Shown here piece by piece: positions 33,916 to 44,850 of a stretch of 64,000 nucleotides of DNA. The notes below the pieces were generated by a model. The model worked only from the letters and a program-made list of their open reading frames with translations, ran no database searches and was not told the DNA's origin. Origin of the DNA: Protopterus annectens (Eukaryota > Chordata > Ceratodontiformes > Protopteridae); contig NC_056748.1 of the NCBI RefSeq assembly GCF_019279795.1, positions 703,605,595 to 703,669,594 on the forward strand. Direction: 5' to 3'. Each line of letters opens with the position of its first letter. The stretch's first letter is position 1. Both the position numbers and the translations under genes were made by a program.

Positions 33916-34420
33916 CTCCAGTGGCATAGAGGGATAGAGCTGTGGGTATGACCCAGGTGACCTAGGTTCAATTAGCAGCTCAGGTGACTGACAGAACAGT
34001 AGGGAAGGATGGGTGTGCCTATCCTGCAGGAGGACAGTCACATGGTCTTCAACTGCAATGATTCCGGGCGGAGGCTTAGGACATCATAGAGAGGATGTGT
34101 GGTCCAATGACGAGGAGGGGTGGACTGAGTTGAGCTGCCACACAGATGGGGTAATATGATGTATTGTCCCCATTATATACCTGCCCCTTGGATTTAGCCA
34201 TGTTACAGATAAGGAGGGCGGGTTAGGTCATACAAGAAAAAAAACCCTGAACAGAAGCAGAGATGGCCAAGCTCTAGGGACACCCTTAGGATCGACAACT
34301 GGTTACAGCATTCCAGTGTAAGTCCAGGTGGTAAGGAGATTGGCTGGTAGACCTGGCATGAATGTAGTGCACTAGGGTGATGGGCTGGTAACATGAAAGA
34401 ATGGAAAATGCCTCAGTACC
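33916..34420 (+). mobile_element. tRNA-derived SINE, family C, inserted in family-2 LINE
   Basis: Head GTGGCATAGAGGGATAGAGC (A-box-like) and CCTAGGTTCAATTAGCAG (B-box-like); body TGTGCCTATCCTGCAGG and GGGCGGAGGCTTAGGACA. The exact 3' limit is unclear; LINE-like sequence resumes near 34,430. Confidence 0.55.
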
Positions 34421-34840
34421 TTGCCACCACTCATAAAGCTCATAAATTCTTCTAAGAATCCCTGTACTATGTTTACATCTGTAAAGTATGGAATTATCTC
34501 CCTCTGTCACTGAGACAGATTACAACAAATAACCTTAAAGTTGCACTTACCTCATAATATAATGCTATTTGGCTCACACTCTCCTGGCTAGCTATTACAG
34601 CCTGGTTTTGACCTCAGTTAATATTGCTGAAATTATTATATTCCTTTATCTACAATGTATAATCCTCTTGTAATTTATATGTTATCTGTACTATTTTCTG
34701 TTATTCTATTAATTTTCATTTCCATTTTATTAAAATGTTTATTTATAATGTATGCTTTTAAACTGTTTTTCTCTGTTATTTTCTGGCCCAGTGGACTTTC
34801 CCGGTAATCAAATGCGAATAAATAAATAAATAAAATAAAT
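34421..34840 (+). mobile_element. Family-2 LINE, C-terminal end and 3' tail
   Basis: YVYICKVWNYLPLSLRQ (about 34,467-34,517) matches the WNSLP motif of the family C-terminus. The tail ends with TTTTCTGGCCCAGTGGACTT and TCCCGGTAATCAAATGCG, then AATAAATAAATAAAATAAAT at 34,818-34,840. Confidence 0.6.
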
Positions 34841-35064
34841 AGTTTATCCAACAGGACTATACTGCTCCTTACTTCCCATTTTATAATAAAACTGTCCTAT
34901 ATACTCTATTGCATTTATTTATAATTCGTCAAATGACTATTTAGCATCCTTGTCTTCACCTCTTCAGTCTATTCCTTCTCAGAAATGTTGTAAAATGACA
35001 GATTATTTAATACTATTTAAATTTTTATTTCCCTTCCATGACTGCATATTACTACTGTGAATTA

Positions 35065-35159
35065 GATTTATTTAGTATACTGTTGTGTCTTTCGGCTTTT
35101 CCCGGTTAGGGGTCACCACAGCAAAACTCTGGTCCACTAATGATTTATTTAGTATACTG
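35065..35159 (-). mobile_element. Ultra-short RTE-tail insertion (59 bp) with perfect 18-bp target-site duplication
   Basis: GATTTATTTAGTATACTG occurs at 35,065-35,082 and 35,142-35,159. Between them lies only 35,083-35,141, which reads on the minus strand as the last part of the RTE/SINE tail (TTAGTGGACCAGAG, GGTGACCCCTAACCGGGAAA, GCCGAAAGAC). This is a retrotransposition event truncated to the terminal 59 bases. Confidence 0.92.
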
Positions 35160-35229
35160 CTAACATAAATTTATTTTTTAATGTTTTCTAGATCATTTCA
35201 TTAGTTTAGTATTTACTAAAGCAAATACT

Positions 35230-35382
35230 ACCTTACTAAATCTTTTCTTACTGTGAACACATGTATTATGCTTTGTATATTGTTTATTTTGAGAAGCTTT
35301 TCTCCATAGGCCTCTGCTGAAAACTATTACTTTACCCAGTCAGACATTCACAGTCAACAATGAAAATAAATAAATAAATTAG
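35230..35382 (+). mobile_element. Family-2 LINE 3' tail
   Basis: GAAGCTTTTCTCCATAGGCC and TCTGCTGAAAACTATTAC, CCAGTCAGACATTCACAGTC, then AAATAAATAAATAAATT. 5'-truncated to the 3' UTR. Confidence 0.6.
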
Positions 35383-35577
35383 AAATACAGATCTTGCCTT
35401 CATTGGTGACCATTTGGATCTTTGTAAGGGTTCATATTGGTGTTCTCAGTTATAGGATATTTTATTTTCATTTGTCTGTAACAAAGAGGTGCTTTGCGAG
35501 GAATTCAAGGTAGTAATGGAAAGGGCGTGTCCCAGTCTTTGGAGTAATACATTAATGGCTGTTGACTTTTTAGGATT

Positions 35578-35579
<2 letters not shown>

Positions 35580-35640
<61 letters not shown>
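35580..35640. repeat. (TG)n microsatellite
   Basis: About 30 uninterrupted TG dinucleotides. Confidence 0.97.
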
Positions 35641-35642
<2 letters not shown>

Positions 35643-36189
35643 TTGAATAACTGAGTCTTATCTAGGAATATAGCCAGATATCCCTGAGGAAATGTCAAAG
35701 GGAGAGATATTCCACTATTGTTAATATTGGGGTGAAGGCTAGTGTTCAATGCGCTTCTAGTGGTATTACTGTAGTAATTTGCATAATGCTGCTTCTTGCA
35801 GTCACTTATGCAGGTACATCACATCCATCCATCCATTCACAATCCCTTTATCCTGCACTGGTAATTTATTTATCACAGTTGAAATATAATAAAAAAATAA
35901 TTAGCTACTGGCCTCCCGAGCAACTAGGGGAGCACTGACCTTCCTCCCATCATACAAGTTTTGGGGTATGGGAGATAGTGTAAGAAGGAGCTTCCCTGAC
36001 CTACCTTGTAGAAAAGGGTAGCATATCAAACTACCTCATTATTCTTTGGGATTCTGTTCATTCTCCCAGAATAATAGTTTTGGATCAATCATTTGGTAAC
36101 AGTCCAGCAGAAGCCATCACAGAGCTGTTGCCTTCACTTTCGGAGTCCCAGTCTACAGTCTTTTAGTCATTTTTATTTGGGGAATCCCT

Positions 36190-37520
36190 AGGAAATGACA
36201 TGCAGTGAGCTTGCAAGCTGGGGTATGTGATAGGCTGCCATGTGGGGAAGTAGTAGTGATCACTGCGTGTTATGGGCTGCTATTCCATCGCATGATTTCT
36301 GCATGTGATGAGCTGCTTTGTTACAGGAATGATTCCTGCATTTGGTGAGCTCTTATGCCGCAGCTGTGAATGCTGCATGTAGTTAGCTGTTATGCTGCAG
36401 CAGTGATTGCATGCAGCAGTGATTGCTGCATGTAGTTAGCTGTTATGCCGCAGCTGTGATTCCTGCATTTGGTGAGCTCTTATGCTGCAGCAGTGATTGC
36501 TGCATGTAGTTAGCTGTTATGCCTCAGCTGTGATTCCTGCATTTGGTGAGCTGTTATGCTTCAGCCTTGTGTGCTGCATGTGATGTGCTGCTAGGCTGAA
36601 GCAATAACCCCATGCAAAGAACTGATTTCTTGTAGCAATATTTGGTGCATTTGATGGTCTGCTGTTCTGCAGCAGTGATTGTTATTTTTGATGGGCTGCC
36701 ATGTTACAGGCGTGATTGCTGCATGTCAAGACCTTCTGTGTCACAACAATGATTAATACATGGGATGAGCTGTTATGCTATAGCAGTGGTTACTGCATGA
36801 GATGGGCTGTTGTGCTGCAGCAATAACTGCATGTCATGAGCTGATGTGTTGTAGCAGTGATTGGTGCATGTGGTGGTCTGCTGTGCTGCAACAGTGATTG
36901 TTGCATTTGATGGGCCACTATTTATTTTTTATTTATTTTAACATTTGTTTACTGGGCAAGTCCAACTTGGAACAAAGTCAATTTTCAGTGGAGGCCTGTG
37001 GAGAAACTCTCCAGACGTATGTCTTTGAAATGTGGGAGGAAACAGGAACACCCAGTGGAAACCCACACAAACTCAGGGAGGACATGCAGATTCTGCACAG
37101 AAGGTACTCCAGCCAAGAGTCGAACTGGAGTACCTCTTGCTGTGAGGTGACAATGCTACCACTGCACTACTGAGCCATAGGCTATATTGTAGCAGAGATT
37201 TCTGTATGTGATTGGATGCAATGCCACAGCAGCTTAAATCTTCATGCAGTAGGCTACCATGCAGCAGTGATTATCACTTGAGATGGGCTGCCATTGTGCA
37301 GCATGGATTATTGGAGCTGGTGGGGTACCATGCACTTGTTATCACTGCATGCAGTGGGCTACTGTGCTATAATAGTGTTTGCTGCATGTGGTGGGCTGCT
37401 GTGTTACAGCAATGATCACTGCATCTGTTGCACTCTCATATTGTAGCAAGCAGTGTGTTTCATGCTGCAGCAGTGATTATTGCATGGCATTAGACTGCCA
37501 TGCTGCAGCTCTGTAAAACT
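36190..37520. repeat. 37-bp degenerate minisatellite, split by a SINE
   Basis: The unit is roughly GATTGCTGCATGTAGTTAGC followed by TGTTATGCTGCAGCAGT. Adjacent clean units at about 36,420-36,540 are exactly 37 bp apart. Copies decay towards both ends. A SINE at 36,915-37,180 interrupts the array, and the same theme (GCTGCCATGCTGCAGC, GCTACTGTGCTATAATAGTG) continues after it to about 37,510. Confidence 0.85.
36915..37180 (-). mobile_element. Modular SINE, family-2 LINE tail (minus), inside minisatellite
   Basis: Minus strand: head GTGCAGTGGTAGCATTGTCA and CAGTTCGACTCTTGG, core GTGCAGAATCTGCATGTCC and GTTTCCTCCCACATTTC, tail GGCCTCCACTGAAAATTGAC and CAAGTTGGACTTGCCCAG, ending in A/T-rich AAATAAATA. 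Confidence 0.85.
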
Positions 37521-37684
37521 CATTTTACTGCTACATTAATGATACTGGAGAGATTACAGTACATGATTGCAGCAAGGTGTTTACATTTAAATGTTCTCGA
37601 GAACCGTAAAACATCCAAATGGTTATTTCTTGTGTCGGGTGCTATAGAACGGCACCAGCAATTCTTACACTGAAAATGCTGAGG

Positions 37685-37800
37685 AAGAGGGTCACCATAA
37701 TAGTTAAGGTTTTTACCTCATATCTGCAATATACAGGGTTTAATTCTGACTTTGGTTATCTGCTAGGCTTCCAATAATCTGTAAACTAATAGATTAGTAT
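37685..37800 (+). mobile_element. tRNA-derived SINE, family 1, diverged
   Basis: CACCATAATAGTTAAGG (A-box-like), ACAGGGTTTAATTCTGAC (B-box-like), then TCTGCTAGGCTTCC and TAGTATTTACATA. Weak 3' half. Confidence 0.5.
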
Positions 37801-38464
37801 TTACATATAAATTCTGACAATTCACCACCAGAACAGAAGCAGATATTGTTTTCAGTGTTTAGCATCCTATTTTTATGAATATTTTATGGAATTCAAAATG
37901 AGAAGGTTAACACTTATAAACCAGCACTGAGCTATGAAATAATATTCAACTGTTTATGTCATATGTTTAGAAGTAATTAAGTAACTTTAAAGGTAATTTG
38001 ATGAGGCTTATTTTCTTTTCTTAGTGTACTTTGAACAAATGCAGCACCTTCATTAAGTCCATGGTGAAACTCATCCTGGATGAACTGTGTGACCTTTACT
38101 GAATTATTTGACCTTCATATAGTTTTGTTTCCTTGCAAGAATAAAAAATATTAAAATACAAATTCCACTGCAAGAGATATATGGCCGCATCCTGTTTTCA
38201 TAAACAGACTTGCTTGCTTGAGAAGGCAATCTTAGCTCTAAAAGTACTGTAAAAGTTAAAATGTAGTCATTAGCATACCAGTGACAGCTTGGAAAGGTTT
38301 TTATTGGCTCTCAGTGGGGAGCAGTAGATCTCATTAGCATTTTTTAACTGTACATCAGCAGTTCAGGAGTAAAATGTTGGCAGTTAAACATCTTTGCTTA
38401 CTTTTCACATTATTTGTTGAGCTCTTCATCAGCAACACATACACACAAACATAACACCCACACA

Positions 38465-38466
<2 letters not shown>
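37801..38466. other. unassigned interval
   Basis: No gene or named repeat recognised. Confidence 0.4.

Positions 38467-38510
<44 letters not shown>
38467..38510. repeat. (CA)n microsatellite
   Basis: About 22 CA dinucleotides. Confidence 0.97.
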
Positions 38511-38512
<2 letters not shown>

Positions 38513-38759
38513 TATTTTAAGTTCTTCATTTTGAGATATAAAAAAACAAACAAACAAATAACTACTGAGTACATTTATATCCAATGTCCGTTTAATACCA
38601 CCTTTTTTTATTCTGTTTTTGGCACTAGTACTTGTTTTTTTTTTAACGGCACAGAGAAAGACATGAATATTAATTGTAAGACTACACTGAGTGACTGACT
38701 TCAAAAATTGATTTAATTACAATGCTCACTTACTAAATGGGCAGAAGGGGCTATCAGTT

Positions 38760-39570
38760 AAACCTGATCTGGATTTATAACTGGGTTGCAGACAAACACG
38801 ACAAGTGAATCCTTGCATATAGGTTCTATCTGGACTTCACCAAGACCTCTGACTTGGTCTCATAGAGGCAGGAGGAGTTATTGGTGGGACCAATGCTGAG
38901 AAAGTGGTTCATGGTTGATTGCTAGGATGAAGAGGGTTGTGGTGAGATGAACCTTGGAATGAAAAGTTAAATTCTAAGGTGACCACCACTGGTGAGTGAG
39001 GAGAACAAAAGACTAACTCTTCACAAATGGAATAAACTCCTCACCAGTGGAACAAACTGATAGCTGCAGCAATGGAGGGACGTCTAAGGAAGGCTCCGGA
39101 AAGGCTAACCAATTGAGCAGTTAAATAAACTGAAAATCGTTAGTGCTTTTTACATCAGAGATAAAATAGTGTAAGGAACCCTAGCTTTACTATATTGTCA
39201 CAGGTCTGTCCAACTACATCATTATACAGTATGCCATATGCAGTTACTGTTAAGGGACCATTCTACTGGAAAAATAAACAGTAGCAAGTAAAGTGCTAAA
39301 GGTATTGGTGCTGAGACCATTGCAGTGCAGGACTGTGGAACAGGGTAAATCTGTTTGCTGATGATACTACAGTGGTCACTGACAGAAATATTAGGGGCAA
39401 AGACTAGTCAATAACTGCTAAGATGAATGTACAGGTGGCAGTTCATATTTAATGCAAAAAAAGTTCATACCCATGACTTTTGAGATAGTAAATGTGCATC
39501 CTCTTTACAGTCTGTTGGAAATGGACTGGAGAAAATAAAGGGAAGTAGTAATCCAGGTTAGATTATGATC
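38760..39570 (+). mobile_element. CR1/L2-like LINE, internally worn RT fragment
   Basis: YLDFTKTSDLV (about 38,830-38,862; compare YLDFxKAFDxV) and, 0.5 kb later, NLFADDTTVVTDRN (about 39,349-39,390), the catalytic block of the RT. The part between is rearranged or decayed, with no clear GVPQG block. Confidence 0.55.
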
Positions 39571-39599
39571 CCCTGAGTCAATTACACAAGACATCATGA

Positions 39600-39738
39600 G
39601 CGAGTTTTGGGGTTAGCATACTGTTTAGCGCACAAACAAGATCTACAAGGTTTGATTCTCACTAGGGGAAATTGGCTAGGCTAAAGTAGACCACAAAGGC
39701 AGCTAACTTAGTACTTACCTGTGAACTAAGGAAGCAGA
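39600..39738 (+). mobile_element. tRNA-derived SINE, family 1
   Basis: GGGGTTAGCATACTGTTTAG and CAAGGTTTGATTCTCACTAG (B-box-like), then AAATTGGCTAGGCTAAAG, AGGCAGCTAACTTAGTACTT and ACCTGTGAAC. Confidence 0.7.
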
Positions 39739-40508
39739 AGAATTGCCTTTCTGGAAGGGGACTGGGGCTTCAGATACTAAGAAGCCATTTTTCTGTTATA
39801 TTAAATTCTGATTATTACCATGTGGAACACTCTGGAAATGTGGGTGATAGCAGAAGAACACTATACTCGCTGAGAGCATACAGAAAGGATCACAAGACAG
39901 TGATGGCCATGGAAGTTTGTGAATGTGAGTGAAAAGTCTCCACTGAGAATATGAAAGAGCATGGAGACGTGATTTGGGTACACTGCCATTTGAGACTGTA
40001 GCTGACAGGTGAAATAGAAGAGGATGAATGAGGCCAGATGGCAGCATTGGTGGTAATTTAGCATATAAGGCTAAAATCGGTATTAGTGATATGTAAATTC
40101 CTCTATTGTAGGGAATATGTGCAGTGAAATGAAGTTCATATCAAGACAGCTTACGTACATGCTACCATATCCTTCCACTTCATCTCAAGTTTCTTGAATA
40201 ATCTCATTTTCTTCCTAATTTATCCAAAGCATTCCTTCATGCCATTCTACTTTTGCCTGCTGTTTACCTCCCTTTGCTTAATTTAGGACTTCCCATCACC
40301 CTGATCACCTCATTTGTAGCCTTTGCACACTCAAGCTTGCCTTCCTTGTCACTCATTGCCATCACTGAGTATACTTTCCTTTTCTTCTTAATCACCCCAT
40401 TAACCCGGGGTGGGAAGCCATTACTTTCTTCTCTTTTAATACATAAGCAGGGAAGATTAAAGCTATAAGCTGATAAGGAGCTGCTTCCAATAAACCAGGG
40501 TACAGGGT
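39739..40508. other. unassigned interval left of the giant array
   Basis: No gene recognised. The last ~25 bp (AGGGTACAGGGTTCGTCTCC, ending about 40,515) resemble a tRNA B box as in SINE family 1 (GGTTTGATTCTC), and the 51-bp array starts right there. Confidence 0.4.
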
Positions 40509-41589
40509 TCGTCTCCATACACTTCCATTTCCCTAGTGTTTTACATTTACTACAATGGTCTGTCTACATACACTTCTATTTCCCTACTGTGATACATTTA
40601 GTTAATGGTTTGTCTTCATACACTTTAATTTCCCTACTGTGTTACATTTACTACAATGGCTCATCTCCATACACTTCCATTTCCCTACTGTGTTACATTT
40701 ACTATAAAGGATTGTCTCCATACACTTCGATTTCCCTACTGTGTTACATTTATTACAATGGTTCATCCCCATACACCTCCATTTCACTACCATGTTACAT
40801 TTACTACAATGGATCATCTCCAGAAAATTCCATTTCCCTACTGTGTTACATTTACTACAATGGTTATTCTCCATAGACTTCCATTTCCCTTCTGTGTACA
40901 TTTACTACAATGGTTTGTCTTCATACACCTCCATTTCCCTACTGTGTTACATTTACTATAATGATTTGTCTCCATACACTTCCATTTCCCTACTGTGTTA
41001 CATTTACTATAATGGATTGTCTCTATACACTTCCATTTCGCTACTGTGTTACATTTACTACAAAGGTTCATCTCCATACACTTCCATTTCCCTACTGTGT
41101 TACATTTACTACAATGGTTTGTCTCCATACACTTCCATTTCCCTACTGTGTTACATTTACATCAATGGTTTGTCTTCATAGACTTCAATTTCCCTACTGT
41201 GTTACATTTACTACAATGGTTTGTCTCCAAAAACTTTCATTTCACTACTCTGTTACATTTACTACAATGGCTCATCTCCATACACTTCCATTTCCCTACT
41301 TTGTTACATTTGCTGCAATGGTTCATCTCCATACACCTCCATTTCTCTACTGTGTTCCATTAACTACAATGGTTTGTCTCCATACCCTTCAGTTTTCCTA
41401 CTGAGTTACATTTACTGCAATGTTTCATCTCCATACACTTCCATTTCCCTACTGTGTTACATTTATTGCAATGGTTTGTCTACATACACCTCCATTTCCC
41501 TACTGTGTTACATTTACTACAATGGTTCATCTCCATACACTTACATTTCACTACTGTGTTACATTTACTACAATGGTTTATCTCCATAC

Positions 41590-41810
41590 ACCTCCATTCC
41601 CCAACTGTGTAATATTTACTACAATGGTTTGTCTCCATAAACCTCCATGTTCCAACTGTATTACATTAACTACAATGGTTAGTCTCCCTACACTTCCATT
41701 TTCCTTCTGTGTTAAATTTACTAAAATGGTTCATCTCCATACACTTCCATTTCACTACTGTGTTACATTTACTACAATGGTTTATCTCCATACACCTCCA
41801 TTCCCCAACT
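41590..41810 (+). repeat. 204-bp (4 x 51) higher-order duplication inside the array
   Basis: The variant CATTCCCCAACTGTGTAAT appears at 41,595 and again at 41,799, exactly 204 bp on, and the units between carry the same private variants in the same order. Confidence 0.85.
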
Positions 41811-44228
41811 GTGTAATATTTACTACAATGGTTTCTCTCCATAAACCTCCATGTTCCTACTGTATTACATTAACTACAATGGTTAGTCTCCCTACACTTC
41901 CATTTTCCTACTGTGTTACATTTACTACATAGTTTCATCAACATATACTTCCTTTTCCCTACTGTGTTACATTTACTACAATGGTTCATCTCCATACACT
42001 TCCATTTCCCTACTGTGTTACATTTACTACAGTGGTTAGTCTCCATACACCTCCATTTCCCTCCAGCGTTACATTTACTACAATGGTTCATATCTATACA
42101 CTTCCATTTCACTACTGTGTTACATTTACTACAATGGTTCATCTCCATACACTTCCATTTCCCTACTGTGTTACATTTACTACAGTGGTTAGTCTCCATA
42201 CACCTCCATTTACATTTACTACAATGGTTCATATCTATACACTTCCATTTCACTACTGTGTTACATTTACTACAATGGTTCATATCCATACACTTCCATT
42301 TCACTACTGTGTTACATTTACAAAAATGGTTCATCTCCATACACTTCCATTTCCCTACTGTGTTACATTTACTACATTTTTTTTTTCCATACACTTCCAT
42401 TTCCCTACTGTGTTACATTTACTACAATGGTTTGTCTCCATACACCTATATTTCCATTCTGTGTTAAATTTCCTGCAATGGTTCATCTCCGTACACTTCC
42501 ATTTCCCTACTGTGATACATTTACAACAATGGTTTGTCTCCATACACCTCCATTTCCCTACTGTGTTACATTTACTACAAAGGTTCATCTCCATACACTT
42601 CCATTTCCCTACTTTGTTACACTTATTACAATGGTTTGTCTCCATAGACTTCCATTTCCCTACTGTGTTACATTTACATCAATGGTTTGTCTTCATAGAC
42701 TTCAATTTCCATACTGTGTTACAGTTACTGCAATGGTTCATCCCCATACACCTCCATTTCCCTCCTGCGTTACATATACTACAATTGTTCATATCCATAC
42801 ATTTCCATTTCACTACGGTGTCACATTTACTACAATGGTTCATCTCCATAAACTTCCATTTCCCTTCTGTGTTACATTTACTACAATGGTTTGTCTCCAT
42901 ACACTTCAATTTCCCTACTGTGTAACATTTACTACAATGGTTTATCTCCATACACCTCCATTTCTCTACTGTGTTCCATTAACTACAATAGTTAATCTCC
43001 ATACCCTTCAATTTCTCTTCTGTGTTATATTTACTTCAATGTTTCATCTCCATACACTTCCATTTCCCTACTGTGTTACATTTACTTCAATGGTTTGTCT
43101 CCATATACCTTCATATTCCTAAGTTGTTACATTTACTACAATGGTTCATCTCCATATACTTCCATTTCCCTACTGTGTTTTATTTACTGCAATGGTTCAT
43201 CTCCATTCACTTCCATTTCACTACTGTGTTACATTTACTACAATGGTTTATCTCCCTACACCTCCATTTCCCTACTGTGTAATATTTACTACAATGGTTT
43301 GTCTCCATTAACCTCCATGTTCCTACTGTATTACATTAACTACAATGGTTAGTCTCCCTACACTTCCATTTTCCTTCTGTGTTACATTTACTACAATGGT
43401 TCATCCCCATACACTTCCATTTCCCTACTGTGTTACTTTTACTTCAATGGTTTGTCTCCATACACCTCTAGTTCTTTACTGTGTTACATTTACTACAATA
43501 GTTTGTCTCCATACACTTCCGTTCCCCTACTGTGTTACATTTACTACAATGTTTTGTATCTATACACGTCTATTTCCATACTGTGTTAAATTTACTACAA
43601 TGGTTTGCCTCCATACACCTCCATTTCCCTACTGTGTTATATTTACTACAATGGTTTGTTTCCATGCACCTCCATTTCCCTCCTGCGTTACATATACTAC
43701 AATTGTTCATATCCATACATTTCCATTTCACTACGGTGTTACATTTACTACAATGGTTTGTCTCCATACACTTCCATTTCACTACTGTGTAACATTTACT
43801 TCAATGGGTTGTCTCCATACACTTCCTTTTCCCTACTGTGTTACATTTACTACAATGGTTTGTCTCCATACACTTCCATTTCCCTACTGTGTTACATTTA
43901 ATACAATGGTTTGTCTCCATAGACTTCCATTTCCCTACTGTCTTACATTTACTACAGTGGTTTGTCTCCATACACTTCAATTTCACTACTGTGTTACATT
44001 TAATACAATGGTTCATCTCCATTTCTCTACTGTGTTACATTTACTACTATGGTTTGTCTCCCTACACTTCAATTTCCCTACTGTGTCACATTTACTACAA
44101 TTGTTCATCTGCATACACTTCCATTTCACTACTGTGATACATTTACTACAACGTTTTTTTTCCATACACTTCCATTTCCCGACTGTGTTACATTTACTAC
44201 AATGGTTTATCTCCATACACCCATTTCA

Positions 44229-44850
44229 CTACTGTGTTACAATTACTACAGTGGTTTATCTCCATACACCTATATTTCCATTCTGTGTTACATTTCTTGC
44301 ACTGGTTCATCTCCGTACACTTCCATTTCCCTATTGTGATACATTTACTACAATTGTTTGTCTCCATACACCTATATTTCTATTCTGTGTTACATTTCCA
44401 GCAATGGTTCATCTTCATACACTTCCATTTCCCTACTTTGTTACATTTACTGCAATGGTTCATCTCCATACAATTCCATTTCCCTACTGTGTTACATTTA
44501 CTACAATGGATTGTCTCCATACACTTCCATTTCACTACTGTGTTACAATTACTACAGTGGTTTATCTCCATACACCTATATTTCCATTCTGTGTTACATT
44601 TCTTGCACTGGTTCATCTCCGTACACTTCCATTTCCCCATTGTGATACATTTACTACAATTGTTTGTCTCCATGCACCTATATTTCCATTCTGTGTTACA
44701 TTTCCTGCAATGGTTCATCTTCATACACTTCCATTTCCCTACTTTGTTACGTTTACTGCAATGGTTCATCTCCATACAATTCCGTTTCCCTACTGTGTTA
44801 CATTTACTACAATGGATTGTCTCCATACACTTCCATTTCACTACTGTGTT
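44229..44850 (+). repeat. 306-bp (6 x 51) higher-order duplication inside the array
   Basis: The variant string ACAATTACTACAGTGG occurs at 44,239 and 44,545, exactly 306 bp apart. The following units (CCTATATTTCCATTCTG, TTTCTTGCACTGG and so on) repeat in the same order. Confidence 0.9.
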
